Notes under the pieces: model-generated | What the model was told of the DNA's origin: nothing | The model's input: the letters and a program-made list of their open reading frames with translations, nothing else | Database searches by the model: none | Source: Nocardiopsis alborubida | GTDB taxonomy: Bacteria; Actinomycetota; Actinomycetes; Streptosporangiales; Streptosporangiaceae | Length of the DNA: 64,000 nt | NCBI RefSeq assembly: GCF_012396365.1 | Contig: NZ_JAAXPG010000002.1 | Location: 186,001 to 250,000, forward strand | Direction of reading: 5' to 3' | Part shown: positions 1 through 8,392 of the stretch, piece by piece | How the letters are laid out: every line of letters starts with the position of its first letter | How positions within the stretch are numbered: the stretch's first letter is position 1 | Position numbers and translations under genes: made by a program

Positions 1-180
1 CGAATGGTCCCGGGCCGAATCATGGTCGCCACTCCCCTGATCAGCGTGCTTCTTCCCCGATTCGTCACCTGTTCTCCTCTAGCGTGGTCCCGGTATGGGC
101 ACCATGCCGCATCCTCGGAGTTTGCGACCTCCGACGCCGAGTAGCCGCAGGTGGTAATCGGCCACGGCAGGAGGTATCGA

Positions 181-618
181 GTGGAGGATTTCGGATCGGC
201 GCTCGTCCTCGCCGGTGTGGTGGCCGCCCTCGTCCTCGGCGTCTACGGCGTGTCCGCGGCGGTACGCCTCCGGCGCGCGCCGGTGACCGTGGCGCCGTTC
301 CTGTCGGGCGAGGCCGTAACCGAGCACGCGGTCTCGCGGTACCACGTGCGCTGGTACACGGTGACGCTGCTGTTCCTGGCCTTCGACATGGAGATGGTCT
401 TCATGTACCCCTGGGTGCTCGTCGTGACGGACAAGGGGGCGCCCGCCGTCGTCGAGATGTTCGCCTTCCTCGCCGTCCTGGCCGCGGCGGTCGTCTACGC
501 GTGGCGGAAGGGGCATTCCGGTGGACCTGACGGGATGGCTGCTGCGCCGCGCCGTACCGCGCGCCTTCATCGTGACCGTGACAGGCATACAGCCGATGGT
601 GTCTCGTGCCGGGTGTGA
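181..618 (+). CDS. nuoA: NADH-quinone oxidoreductase subunit A, C-terminus frameshifted
   Basis: NuoA is a small membrane subunit of respiratory complex I. The protein has three hydrophobic segments (about residues 5-25, 60-80 and 90-108) and the family signature RYHVRWYTVTLLFLAFDMEM followed by a YPW motif. I chose GTG 181 because AGGAGG lies 6 nt upstream; an in-frame GTG at 151 has no such site. After AWRKG the frame carries a non-homologous basic tail to 618. Restoring one G in the run near 511-514 would give an ending AFRWT and a stop at 527-529 that overlaps the following GTG 521, as in a normal nuoA-nuoB junction. A one-base deletion therefore seems to have altered the C-terminus. The rest of a nuo operon is missing. 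Confidence 0.8.
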   Translation: MEDFGSALVLAGVVAALVLGVYGVSAAVRLRRAPVTVAPFLSGEAVTEHAVSRYHVRWYTVTLLFLAFDMEMVFMYPWVLVVTDKGAPAVVEMFAFLAVLAAAVVYAWRKGHSGGPDGMAAAPRRTARLHRDRDRHTADGVSCRV

Positions 619-646
619 TGGAGACTCTGTCATGTACCGGCTTTGA
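521..646 (+). pseudogene. possible nuoB 5' remnant
   Basis: GTG 521 opens a 41-codon frame (VDLTGWLLRRAVPRAF...) positioned exactly where nuoB starts after nuoA. The first 20 or so residues look like the amphipathic N-terminus of an actinobacterial NuoB-like subunit. The frame then ends at TGA 644-646, before any of the conserved cysteines that bind cluster N2. It is best read as a truncated gene left by a deletion whose other edge carries insertion-sequence scraps. Homology rests mainly on position and is not certain. Confidence 0.35.
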
Positions 647-758
647 TGGAGCCGTGTTTTCGGATCCTCAGGCCATGGTGCTCGGTTGTCTCTTCTCGAA
701 CTCGACGGGTGTCCACCAGCCGATCGCCGAGTGCCGGTAACCGGCCCGGCACCACTAC

Positions 759-870
759 CGACACCAGGCCCACAAGATCGCCGAGTTCGAACATGAGAAC
801 CGTGAGCTGCGCAGGGCCAATGCCATCTTCAAGTCCGCGTCGGCATTCTTCGCGTCGGTGCCGGTTGTGT
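759..870 (+). mobile_element. IS3-family orfA C-terminal fragment
   Basis: In the frame running through 777 the translation contains IAEFEHENRELRRANAIFKS then ASAFFA. This is the leucine-zipper-like C-terminus typical of the IS3-family small transposase subunit (pattern LxxENxxLRxANxIxKxASAFFA). There is no helix-turn-helix N-terminus in frame, no orfB with a DDE motif, and no recognisable terminal inverted repeats. It is a scrap of a former insertion between the truncated nuo genes and resB. Confidence 0.55.
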
Positions 871-919
871 CAGGAGATACTGGTCCGCCTCCCAGAACCC
901 GTTCGGCCTGCTCCGGAAA

Positions 920-1060
920 CTACGTGTGTTCGGCTATTGCGTGCGCCATAAGCAGTTCGTGCGCACCGATCAGCGCGAACGAGGGCCAAGCGTCGATGGT
1001 CCTCGATCACACCATGTTCGCGGCCGGTGAAGCGCCCGAGCCAATGATCAACAGCGTCTA
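920..1060 (-). pseudogene. possible DUF2637 (SpdB-like) membrane protein fragment
   Basis: One minus-strand frame reads IGSGASPAANMV, a stop, then SRTIDAWPSFALIGAHELLM and a stop at 920-922. Actinobacterial DUF2637 proteins of conjugative plasmids and integrative elements carry an Ala-rich helix of the type GxGATxAANVAH followed by AAWPAxALVGSYELLM, so the resemblance is suggestive. The fragment is short and already interrupted. If correct, it is a relic of a conjugative element. It may instead be chance similarity. Confidence 0.3.
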
Positions 1061-1120
1061 GGGCAACACACCACCCTTGCGGCCTTGATGAGCAGAGGCG
1101 TCGAGGGCCCAACGATCACG

Positions 1121-2752
1121 TCACGTAGCCGTCAGCTCCGGCGGGCCGGATGGCGTGCTACTTCGGGGGTTGCCGTCTGACTTGCTCTGAAGGCGCCTGG
1201 CGAGCTCGGTGGTGAGTTCGTGGAACTCCACGTTGTTTCCGGCCACCTCGGTCTTGCCGAGACCGGCCAGCTCCACCCGGGTACGGCCGTCCTCGCCCCT
1301 GGTCGCGCGCACCCACACGCGACGCGGACGGACGAACAGGGTGATAATCAGGCCGACGACGATCAGGGAGGCCGCGGCCAGCGCGGGCAGTCGGGCGCCG
1401 TCCCGGTTGATCTGAATGCTGATGTAGTCCTTGTATCCGGAGAAGGTGATCGACCCGGCGCCGTCGGGCAGTTCCCAGGTGTCGCCGATCTCCATCACGG
1501 GCGAGCTGCCGAGCTTCTCCATGTCGCTGGTCTTCAGCTGGTAGACCGACTGCGGGTCGATCAGGCCGAGGTCGCCCTGGTAACCCTCCAGCGTGACCCG
1601 GGGGTTTTGCACGCCGGGGAATGTGGAGACCAGTTCGCCTTCAGCATTCTCTGCGGCAGTAGGCAGGAACACCCCAACGAAACCAAGCTGCTCGCCTCCG
1701 GTGTCGGGCACCTTGACCACACCGTCGGAGGTGTAGGTGGCGGTCTCGCGAAACAGGAACGGAACCGCCTGTTCGAAGACCACCTCGCCGTCGGCGTTGC
1801 GCACCTCGAACTCCGGCGCGTACCCGTGACCGAGCAGGTAGACCTGCACGCCGTTGACGCTCAGCGGGTGGTTGACCTCCAGCTGGTGCCGTTCCTCCTC
1901 GCTCTGCGGTGTCTCCCTGTAGGTGAGGTCGGCGACATAGGACTCCGCCTGCCCCCGCAGCTCACCCTCCTCAATGAACTCCGCCTCGAAGTCCTCCAGG
2001 TGGAGGGAGAACGGCTCCAGGTCGCCGGTGTCGGTCCAGTGCCCGGGGTAGAAGGCGTCGTAGGAGGTCAGGGTGTTGGCGAACCCCTGGCCCTCCACCA
2101 GCAACTGGTTGCCCCGGTAGCCGAAGAAGGACCCGGCGGCCAGCGCCAGCAGCAGGCCCAGCAGCGCGAGGTGGAACAGGACGTTCCCGGCCTCGCGCAG
2201 GTAGCCCGTCTCGGTGGAGAGGGAGTCGCCGTAGCGCTCGATCCGGTACCGCCCGAGGACCCCGCGGGCCCGTTCCAGCACCGTCTCGGGGTCGGCGTCC
2301 GTGGTGAACCGCGCCGCGTACGGCATGCGGCCCAGGTTCCTGGGTGTGCGCACCGGCCGCGACCGCACCGCGCGGGCGTGCGCCATCGCGCGGGGGAACA
2401 CACAGCCCGCCAGGGAGACGAACAGCAGCAGGTAAATCGCCGCGTACCAGGGCGAGGAGAACACGTCGAAGAGGTAGAACCGGTCCAGCCAGGGGGCCAG
2501 CTCGGGGTTCTCCTCGAAGTAGGTCTGGACCTCGGCGACGCTCACCACGTTCTGCGGCAGGAACGAGCCGGGGATGGCCCCGACCGCCAGCAGGAACAGC
2601 AGGATCAGCGCGGTGCGCATCGAGGTGAGGACGCGCCAGGCCCAGCGCAGCCAGCCGACCGGACCCAGTCCCCTGGGCTGGTGCCCATCGTTCTTCCCGT
2701 CGGCCACGTCGGCCTTCCCTGCGTTCTCAGTCTCAGTTTTAATCGTGCTCAT
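1121..2752 (-). CDS. resB: ResB-family cytochrome c biogenesis protein
   Basis: ResB (Ccs1-like) works with CcsA/ResC to carry haem across the membrane and attach it to apocytochrome c (system II). The 543-residue protein has the family layout: an N-terminal helix (WRVLTSMRTALILLFLLAV), the segment GSFLPQ, a second helix around AAIYLLLFVSLAGCVFPR, a third pair near LFHLALLGLLLALAAGSFFGYRG, a large extracytoplasmic domain and a last helix near ALAAASLIVVGLIITLFVRP. ATG 2752 shares its A with the stop of ccdA (TGATG), so the two are translationally coupled. The open frame runs on upstream to 3673, but that part is an antisense shadow of ccdA. The usual downstream partner ccsA/resC is absent; only relic DNA follows. 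Confidence 0.93.
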   Translation of the reverse strand: MSTIKTETENAGKADVADGKNDGHQPRGLGPVGWLRWAWRVLTSMRTALILLFLLAVGAIPGSFLPQNVVSVAEVQTYFEENPELAPWLDRFYLFDVFSSPWYAAIYLLLFVSLAGCVFPRAMAHARAVRSRPVRTPRNLGRMPYAARFTTDADPETVLERARGVLGRYRIERYGDSLSTETGYLREAGNVLFHLALLGLLLALAAGSFFGYRGNQLLVEGQGFANTLTSYDAFYPGHWTDTGDLEPFSLHLEDFEAEFIEEGELRGQAESYVADLTYRETPQSEEERHQLEVNHPLSVNGVQVYLLGHGYAPEFEVRNADGEVVFEQAVPFLFRETATYTSDGVVKVPDTGGEQLGFVGVFLPTAAENAEGELVSTFPGVQNPRVTLEGYQGDLGLIDPQSVYQLKTSDMEKLGSSPVMEIGDTWELPDGAGSITFSGYKDYISIQINRDGARLPALAAASLIVVGLIITLFVRPRRVWVRATRGEDGRTRVELAGLGKTEVAGNNVEFHELTTELARRLQSKSDGNPRSSTPSGPPELTAT

Positions 2753-3570
2753 CAGATCACCGTCTGGAAACCGGCGGCCCAGCCCTGCATGGCCATGGTC
2801 AACTGCGTCCACAGTCCGGTCACCATCGCCAGACCGACCAGCACGAGCATGGCCCCGCCGACCACGGTGACCGCGCGGGTGCGGCGCTTGAGCCAGTCGA
2901 AGGTGCCCAGGGCGCGCCGGTAGAGGAGCGAGGCCAGGACGAACGGCAGCCCGAGCCCGACGCAGTAGACCAGGGACAGCAGCATGCCGCGGCCCGCGCC
3001 GCCCTCGACGAAGGCCAGGGTCTGCACGGCGGCCAGGGTCGGCCCGATGCACGGGGTCCAGCCGAGGCCGAAGAGAACGCCGAGCAGGGGCGCGCCCGCC
3101 AGTCCGGCGCGGGGCAGCCGGTGGAAGCGGAACTCGCGGCCGAAGCCCGGCATGACGCCCATGAAGGCGAGGCCAAGGACGATGGTGAGAACACCGAGCA
3201 CCCGCGTGATGGGATCGGTGTAGTCCATGAGGATCTCGCCGAGCCAGCCGATGAAGCCGCCGACGGCGACGAACACCAGCGTGAAACCGGCGATGAACAG
3301 GACGCTGCCGGTGACCATGGTCCAGCGGCGGGAGGCCAGTTCGGCGTCGATGTCGGCGACGGTTCGCGTGGCCGAGGCATCCCCTGCGCTTACGTCCCCC
3401 TTTTGGTGCTCCCGAACATGGGAACCGCTCACACCGGAGATATAGGACAGGTAGCCCGGCACGAGCGGGAGCACGCACGGGGAGAGGAAGGAGACCAGTC
3501 CGGCGGCCAGTGCCAGCGGGATCGCGGCGAGCAGGGAACCGGTGAGGACGGTGGCGCCAATCACATCCAT
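2752..3570 (-). CDS. ccdA: CcdA-type thiol-disulfide transporter
   Basis: CcdA/DsbD-type membrane protein of 272 residues that moves reducing equivalents across the membrane to keep the CXXCH haem site of apocytochrome c reduced. It has six or so hydrophobic segments and the two family cysteine motifs: [16 protein letters not shown] near the N-terminus and [12 protein letters not shown] in the second half. A hydrophilic insert (about residues 52-88) separates the first two helices. Both ends overlap neighbours by one base (TGATG with tlpA upstream and resB downstream), so tlpA-ccdA-resB is one operon. Its redox partner is presumably the adjacent lipoprotein thioredoxin. Confidence 0.93.
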   Translation of the reverse strand: MDVIGATVLTGSLLAAIPLALAAGLVSFLSPCVLPLVPGYLSYISGVSGSHVREHQKGDVSAGDASATRTVADIDAELASRRWTMVTGSVLFIAGFTLVFVAVGGFIGWLGEILMDYTDPITRVLGVLTIVLGLAFMGVMPGFGREFRFHRLPRAGLAGAPLLGVLFGLGWTPCIGPTLAAVQTLAFVEGGAGRGMLLSLVYCVGLGLPFVLASLLYRRALGTFDWLKRRTRAVTVVGGAMLVLVGLAMVTGLWTQLTMAMQGWAAGFQTVI

Positions 3571-4286
3571 CAGTTGGTGCCTTCCTCGATCGCTGCGTCA
3601 CCCTTGTTTTCGAGTTCCTTTGGCGATTCTTCGGCGTCTTGTTCGGCGACCCGGGGGCGTTCCTCCGGGTCACCGAAGCCGAACTCGACCACCAGCGGGT
3701 TGAGCAGGTCGGTCAGCTGCCCGTAGGTGGTCGCGCCGATGACGCGCGCGGCGATGCGACCCTCGGGGTCGATGACGAGCGTGCTGGGGATGGCCCGGGG
3801 CGGGACGGTGTCGCGGAAAGCCTGGGGCACCGCGCCGGGCTGGTCGTACAGGCTCGGGTAGACGACACTCTTACTGGAGGTATAGGCCTCTGCCGCAGCT
3901 CGGCTGTCCTTGATGTTCACACCGAGGAAGCCAACGCCGAGTCCTTCGTATTCAGTGTGGACCTCGTCCAGGACCGGCTGCTCGGCCCGGCAGGGGCCGC
4001 ACCAGCTCGCCCAGAAGTTGAGGACGACGATGCCGCCCTCGTAGTCACTGAGGGAGACCTCCTCGCCGTCGAGGGTGGTTCCCGTGACGTCGGGCGCCTC
4101 GGTGCGCTCGGCGGTCTCGAAGGTGGTGGCGCTGCCGTCACCGGAGACGAACCGTTGGTCTTCGTTGGTGGCCTGGATCTCGTTGCCCCCGGCACAGCCG
4201 GACAAGGCGAGCACGGCTGCCAAAGCAATCGTCACAGGTCGCGGCACGGCACGATGGCGCCATGTGCCAGGGGTGCTACTGGGCAT
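3570..4286 (-). CDS. TlpA/ResA-like thioredoxin lipoprotein
   Basis: Secreted, membrane-anchored thiol-disulfide oxidoreductase of 238 residues. A basic N-terminus and hydrophobic run end in the lipobox LALSGC (lipidated Cys31). The AhpC/TSA-thioredoxin domain follows, with active site WCGPC (Cys96/Cys99) and the cis-Pro region [10 protein letters not shown]. The C-terminal 35 residues are acidic and low in complexity. It most likely passes electrons from CcdA to apocytochrome c. It is the first gene of the operon; overlapping inverted repeats lie just upstream at 4322-4350. Confidence 0.92.
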   Translation of the reverse strand: MPSSTPGTWRHRAVPRPVTIALAAVLALSGCAGGNEIQATNEDQRFVSGDGSATTFETAERTEAPDVTGTTLDGEEVSLSDYEGGIVVLNFWASWCGPCRAEQPVLDEVHTEYEGLGVGFLGVNIKDSRAAAEAYTSSKSVVYPSLYDQPGAVPQAFRDTVPPRAIPSTLVIDPEGRIAARVIGATTYGQLTDLLNPLVVEFGFGDPEERPRVAEQDAEESPKELENKGDAAIEEGTN

Positions 4287-4321
4287 GGAGGAAACCTCGT
4301 GGACACGTATCAGCGGGGCGG

Positions 4322-4350
4322 ACTACAACTACGACGGAGTGTAGTAGTTG
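4322..4350. promoter_or_regulatory. overlapping inverted repeats upstream of the cytochrome c operon
   Basis: Two interleaved palindromes lie 36-64 bases upstream of the tlpA start: ACTACA (4322-4327) with TGTAGT (4340-4345), and CAACTAC (4326-4332) with GTAGTTG (4344-4350). ACTACA/TGTAGT half-sites are characteristic of BlaI/MecI/CopY-family repressors, and actinobacterial BlaI regulons touch respiration genes, so an operator is plausible. No BlaI gene is in the window. Confidence 0.45.
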
Positions 4351-4519
4351 CTTTGAGGATCCTTCAGGCGCCCCTACACAAGGGGCGTTCGGCCCGTACA
4401 CGTGAGGACGTGTGGACTGAAGAAGCTCTGACAGCAGTCGACGAGCAGAGCACATCATGTTGGAGGTCGACAGACCGGGATTTCGCGTCAACCATTTTCG
4501 AAGAACACTAGGGCGACTG

Positions 4520-4888
4520 ATGAATTCCCGAACCGCCGACCTCGACCAGCGCCCTCGCACACACGAGTTGGGTATCGACAAGCGGTACTTCGACCTGATC
4601 GCCTCGGGCAAGAAGACGACCGAGATCAAAGTCAACGACAGCAGCCGCAAGCGGTTGAAGGAAGGTGACCTTCTCCGATTCAAGTGCCGCGACGAGAAGG
4701 TGCTCACCCGGATCACGCGAATCGCTCGGTACGCCGACTTCGATGGGATGTTCGAGCAAGAGCTAGTCTCGTCGGTCAACCCGACCGCGGCCAAGGCCCA
4801 CCAGTTGCGCAGCATCCGAGAGATCTATCCACCTGAGCGCGAAGCCCTGGGTGTGGTCGCGATCGGTATCGAGCTCGTCGAATCATAG
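4520..4888 (+). CDS. ASCH-domain protein
   Basis: A small ASCH-type protein (PUA-like fold, usually RNA-associated; some members hydrolyse acylated nucleosides). The core reads ELGIDKRYFDLIASGKKTTE, then KRLKEGDLLRFKC and VLTRITRIARYADFDGM, which match the conserved GxKxxExR-like N-motif and the following barrel. Start uncertain: ATG 4520 gives 122 residues and begins just before the domain. An in-frame ATG at 4457 would add 21 residues; neither has a clear ribosome binding site. It is monocistronic and divergent from the tlpA operon. Confidence 0.75.
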   Translation: MNSRTADLDQRPRTHELGIDKRYFDLIASGKKTTEIKVNDSSRKRLKEGDLLRFKCRDEKVLTRITRIARYADFDGMFEQELVSSVNPTAAKAHQLRSIREIYPPEREALGVVAIGIELVES

Positions 4889-5127
4889 CCGGGCCTGAGA
4901 AATACGCCCCGCTTCTGAGCGAGAGTGGATCCGTTCCACACCTCAACGGGTCTAGACCACCGTTGACCGACAACCCTGCTTCCGACAACTGACTTGCCTA
5001 ATGAACGCCGGGCGCGTTCCACATACCCGCGTCCTAGAGGATCACCACCCGCCTCTGTCGCCGACGTAGGCCCGGCGCGTGTTGTCCGGGACCGCGTCGG
5101 CAATCTTGGCGGACGCCGCCTCATGGA

Positions 5128-5185
5128 GATCCCGGATCCGGCCCCGTACCTGAACGGAGGCGGGGCCTGGACCGATGCCGGGATC
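5128..5185. other. two-tier stem-loop in a gene-free stretch
   Basis: The gap 4889-5318 holds no supportable gene. Its one clear structure is a nested palindrome: outer arms GATCCCGG (5128-5135) and CCGGGATC (5178-5185), inner arms GGCCCCG (5140-5146) and CGGGGCC (5161-5167). There is no U-tract. It may terminate the ASCH transcript, act as an operator for the next gene, or be a mobile-element end. Confidence 0.5.
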
Positions 5186-5318
5186 GGGAGGGCGTATTCG
5201 TTCTCCTGTTGTGTGTGAGGCACCGCGTCTGCGTCTCCTGCTTCAACCTCACGTACTGGACCGGGTATGGACCACATGATCTCCTACACAGAGGTCATAG
5301 CACACCGGAAGGAAGGCC

Positions 5319-6020
5319 GTGGACGGGACCACCGGATCCCCCAGCGCTGAGCACCGCGACACAGCGCTCCCCGATGCGCTGGCTGCGGCAGACATTCGAC
5401 GGTTGGCTCGTGGTGATGCCGCCTTCGAGGAGGCAGACCGTATCCGCCGCCGGTACCTGCAGGACAGTCGATCCCGTCCATTGACGGAGGAGGAGTTCGA
5501 CTACCTGTTCCAGGAGTGCCGCTACACGGCCTTCCGGCTGGAAACGCTCCAGGCCTACGACGTCGGCTACGAGCGGGAAGCCTTTGCTGCCTTCATGGCT
5601 GATGGAGAACTGATCGAATCCGACTCCCAGCAGGAGTGGGACCGCATCGTCAGCCGCGGCCCCCAGTTCCGTCGGGTCCACGTGGTCACCGAACCCCTGA
5701 CGGACTACGTGCGGTTCGAATGCGCCTGCGCCTACCGTCGCAGTGTCCGGGCGGGCGAGGGCGTCCACATCCTGCCTATCCAGGAAGGCGCGTGGCCCGA
5801 GGGCATCCCCCAGTACGACTTCTGGCTGTTCGACTCACAGCATCTGGTCCGGATGCACTACACCGCCGATGGCACCATGCTCGCCCCTGAACTGGTCACC
5901 GACCTTCACCAGGTCGTGAACGCCAACATGGTGCGTGATCGGGCACTTCACCTGGCCATACCCTTCAGCGACTACGACCAGCGGTTCGGTACCCACATGC
6001 GTCCCCCTCGTCCGGCGTAG
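5319..6020 (+). CDS. DUF6879-family protein
   Basis: A 233-residue protein of a family common beside XRE regulators in actinomycetes, of unknown biochemical role. Family marks: CRYTAFRLETLQAYDVGYE (residues about 68-86), RVHVVTEPLTDYVRFECACA (about 119-138), GEGVHILP and FWLFDSQHLVRMHYTADGTM near the C-terminus. GTG 5319 is chosen because GGAAGGAAGG lies immediately upstream. There is no HTH gene next to it, unlike the usual context, so it may have been separated from its partner. Confidence 0.75.
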   Translation: MDGTTGSPSAEHRDTALPDALAAADIRRLARGDAAFEEADRIRRRYLQDSRSRPLTEEEFDYLFQECRYTAFRLETLQAYDVGYEREAFAAFMADGELIESDSQQEWDRIVSRGPQFRRVHVVTEPLTDYVRFECACAYRRSVRAGEGVHILPIQEGAWPEGIPQYDFWLFDSQHLVRMHYTADGTMLAPELVTDLHQVVNANMVRDRALHLAIPFSDYDQRFGTHMRPPRPA

Positions 6021-6139
6021 GGGAATCCGGCGCGCGTGCGAGCGGACCCCGTCGGCACCGGAGCGAAGGCGCCGATTCCTTCGGGTGGGTGGGCGATGGA
6101 GCCGAGCTCGGCCGCGGCCCCGCGCTGGCGGGCAACCTC

Positions 6140-6449
6140 CACAGCCCCGGGGGGACGGGTCGAGTCCTAACACGTCCTTTCCCTGCTGTTGGAGGGCCAG
6201 GGCGTGGCGTCCGGCCCCCGTATCCACGTCCAGGATGCGCCCTTGGGTCAGCGCTACCGCCCTCTGGTCCAGTTCGGACAGCTCCTCGGCAGGGGTGAAG
6301 TAACGGACGGCGTCGGCAGCACTGATGTAGCCGTCATCGCGTTCGGTGATCTCGAAAGCGGCGCCCGGTGCGGCGCCGGCCGCCCAGCAGCGTTGGAGTG
6401 TGCGCCCGAACGCGTCACCGGTCCGGGGTTCAGGGATGGTGTGTTCCAT
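6140..6449 (-). pseudogene. truncated class I SAM methyltransferase
   Basis: The first 100 codons look like a normal actinobacterial SAM-dependent methyltransferase: MEHTIPEPRTGDAF, ERDDGYISAADAVRYFTP, then motif I as RILDVDTGAGRHALALQQQG and GLDPSP. After GLDPSP (near 6150) the frame turns into Arg/Pro-rich sequence antisense to the DUF6879 gene, so the substrate-binding half is missing. In motif I the usual DxGxGxG has Thr at its third position (DVDTGAG). A truncated gene. Confidence 0.7.
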
Positions 6450-6522
6450 AGCGGGTGAGCCTTGCAGCTCTTGGGTTGTGGTGCAGCGGGTTTCTTTCGG
6501 CCGCTCAGGTTCGGGCGGGAGC

Positions 6523-6996
6523 TCACGTGCGCGGCTGGTCGCTGGCCGAGGGGGCAGGAACGAGCAGGCCCTTGCGGTAGAGGGTCAGCGCCAGGTCCAC
6601 GACCGTGGTCGTGGCCTGGGAGCGGCTGTAGTCGAGGCGGCGCCTGGTGCGTTGGACCGCTTGGGTCAGCCCGCTGGTGAAATGGACCGACTCCATGACG
6701 GCCAGGCACTCGTGGTTGAAGTGCCCCGCTTGCCCGGTGCGTTCGTCCCCCACCGCCAAACAGCCCAGGCCGTCATCTGTCCAGCGCACGTACTCAGCGA
6801 TACCCAACCCGCCTTGAAGGCCTTCGGTCACGGCCAAGTGGTCGATGTCCTGCGCAGGGTGCGCCTGGTGCCAGGCGATCAGGGACTCGGTGTAGCCCTC
6901 GTGCAGGTCCTCATCCAGGAGCTGGCGCCATCCGCAACCGGGGCACTCGATCCTGGTCTGGTGCAGGTCTGTGATGGGCGTGTGGGGAGCAGCCAT
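6523..6996 (-). CDS. hypothetical protein with one CxxC motif
   Basis: A 157-residue soluble protein with no recognised family. The N-terminus carries a single CPGCGW pair, as in half of a zinc ribbon. The middle has a weak repeat of His/Asp residues, and the C-terminal 60 residues (QRTRRRLDYSRSQATTTVVD onward) look helical. It is divergent from the PIMT gene at 7113 with 116 bases between them, so the two may share a control region. Confidence 0.5.
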   Translation of the reverse strand: MAAPHTPITDLHQTRIECPGCGWRQLLDEDLHEGYTESLIAWHQAHPAQDIDHLAVTEGLQGGLGIAEYVRWTDDGLGCLAVGDERTGQAGHFNHECLAVMESVHFTSGLTQAVQRTRRRLDYSRSQATTTVVDLALTLYRKGLLVPAPSASDQPRT

Positions 6997-7112
6997 GTCT
7001 TGACGGTAGTGCTCCAGAGCGCTTGGGGGGCCTTTTCTCAGAATAGCCCTGCCTGCGGGTGGCCGGCGTTCTACGCTGGCCCTGCCCGCATACTGCCCCC
7101 AGGAGAGGTGCG

Positions 7113-8354
7113 ATGACCTCGACCACCACCGGACATCCCCACGCTGCGCTCCGCGAGGCCATGGTGGACCGTCTGACCCAGCAGCAGACTCTCACCGCCC
7201 CGGTGGCCGAGGCGCTGCTCGCTGTGCCCCGGCATGTGTTCGTGCCCCACGCTCCGGTGGAGGAGGCCTACGCCGATCGCACGGTCTCGGTCAAGGACGG
7301 CCCGGATGGGGATTCCATCAGCTGCGCCTCACATCCGGCGGTGGTGGCCCGCATGCTCGTCCAAGCGCAGATCGAGCCGGGGATGCGGGTGCTGGAAGTG
7401 GGAGCTGGCACGGGCTACAACGCTGGCCTGCTCGCCCACCTGGTCGGCCCCCACGGGCAGGTGGTGAGCATCGACGTCGGCCACGACTTGGTCACCGATG
7501 CCCGCACCCACCTGGAGCAGGTCGGGGCAGACCAGGTGCAGGTGCGGTGTGCCGACGGCGCCCTGGGGGCGGAGGATCTGGCGCCGTTCGACCGGATCAT
7601 CGCCACCGTGGGAGCCCACCATCTGCCGATCGCCTGGCTGGAACAGCTCGCCCCCGGTGGGGTGCTGGTCGTGCCGATGCGGGTGGCCGGGGACGTGGGC
7701 TATGCGTTGGCTCTGCGCGCCCACCAGGACCACTGGGTGTGTACCAGTGCTGAGCTGTGCAGTTTCATGCCGTTGCGCGACGGGATCGGGGACGACTCGC
7801 GTCGGCTGGTGGATGTGTCCGGTGACGCGGGGGTGAGGTTGCAGGTCAACCGGGAACAGGACATCGCCGACGCCCAGGTGGTGGGGGTGTTGGCCGAGCC
7901 GGAAGAGACAGTGTGGACTGGGGTGCGGTTCGGTGGCATGGAGTCGCTGGACGGCATGTGGTTGTGGCTGGCGCTGCACCTGGACAACACGCTCTCGCGG
8001 TTGATGTACAGCCGAGAGGAAGAGGCTCGCAAGGGGTTGGCGCGCGGTCTGGGGTGGGGGGCCATGGCCAGCGTTCCGGACGGCGAGCGCGGACTGACCT
8101 ACCTCACCCACCGGATCCTGGAGCCTGAGGGCGAGCAGGGGCCGCGTACGGAGATCGGCGTGGTCGGGCACGCCCCGGCCGGTCAGGCCCTGGCCCGCCG
8201 CGTGTGCGAGCTGATCAACGCCTGGGCGCTGCACCGGCACGCCAGGCCCACCTACACCGTGTACCGCGTCGGGGCGCACACGCCCACCCCTGGGCCGGGG
8301 GTGTTCGTGTTGGACCGGGGCCCGGTCCAGCTGGTCTTGTCCTGGGACCTGTAG
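7113..8354 (+). CDS. PIMT-like methyltransferase, FxLD-system type (copy 1)
   Basis: A 413-residue homologue of protein-L-isoaspartate O-methyltransferase with the extended C-terminal half seen in lanthipeptide-associated (FxLD-system) enzymes. The AdoMet site is VLEVGAGTGYNAGLLAHLVG followed by VVSIDV; the PIMT substrate loop appears as VKDGPDGDSISCASHPAVV. The C-terminus ends RGPVQLVLSWDL, matching the other copies here. Family members in RiPP clusters methylate Asp side chains, which then cyclise to aspartimide or rearrange to isoAsp. Start ATG 7113 has AGGAGAGG 5 nt upstream. No precursor-like small ORF is visible on either side. hemC follows 38 bases downstream and is probably co-transcribed. 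Confidence 0.85.
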   Translation: MTSTTTGHPHAALREAMVDRLTQQQTLTAPVAEALLAVPRHVFVPHAPVEEAYADRTVSVKDGPDGDSISCASHPAVVARMLVQAQIEPGMRVLEVGAGTGYNAGLLAHLVGPHGQVVSIDVGHDLVTDARTHLEQVGADQVQVRCADGALGAEDLAPFDRIIATVGAHHLPIAWLEQLAPGGVLVVPMRVAGDVGYALALRAHQDHWVCTSAELCSFMPLRDGIGDDSRRLVDVSGDAGVRLQVNREQDIADAQVVGVLAEPEETVWTGVRFGGMESLDGMWLWLALHLDNTLSRLMYSREEEARKGLARGLGWGAMASVPDGERGLTYLTHRILEPEGEQGPRTEIGVVGHAPAGQALARRVCELINAWALHRHARPTYTVYRVGAHTPTPGPGVFVLDRGPVQLVLSWDL

Positions 8355-8392
8355 GCGCTCAGACCATAGCCGTTCCGTCAGGAAGAGAACGT

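Noticed and set aside
1220-2923. Long plus-strand frame opposite resB
   Set aside because: It mirrors resB codons, has no ribosome site and shows low-complexity Gly/Val/Gln composition typical of antisense frames in high-GC DNA.
2753-3673. 850-residue minus-strand frame extending resB upstream
   Set aside because: The extra N-terminus is Arg/Pro-rich sequence antisense to real ccdA codons in another frame; the ATG at 2752 coupled to the ccdA stop is the natural start.
6997-8392. Possible FxLD or other precursor beside PIMT copy 1
   Set aside because: No small frame with a leader box, Cys-rich core or a ribosome site was found on either strand next to this gene.
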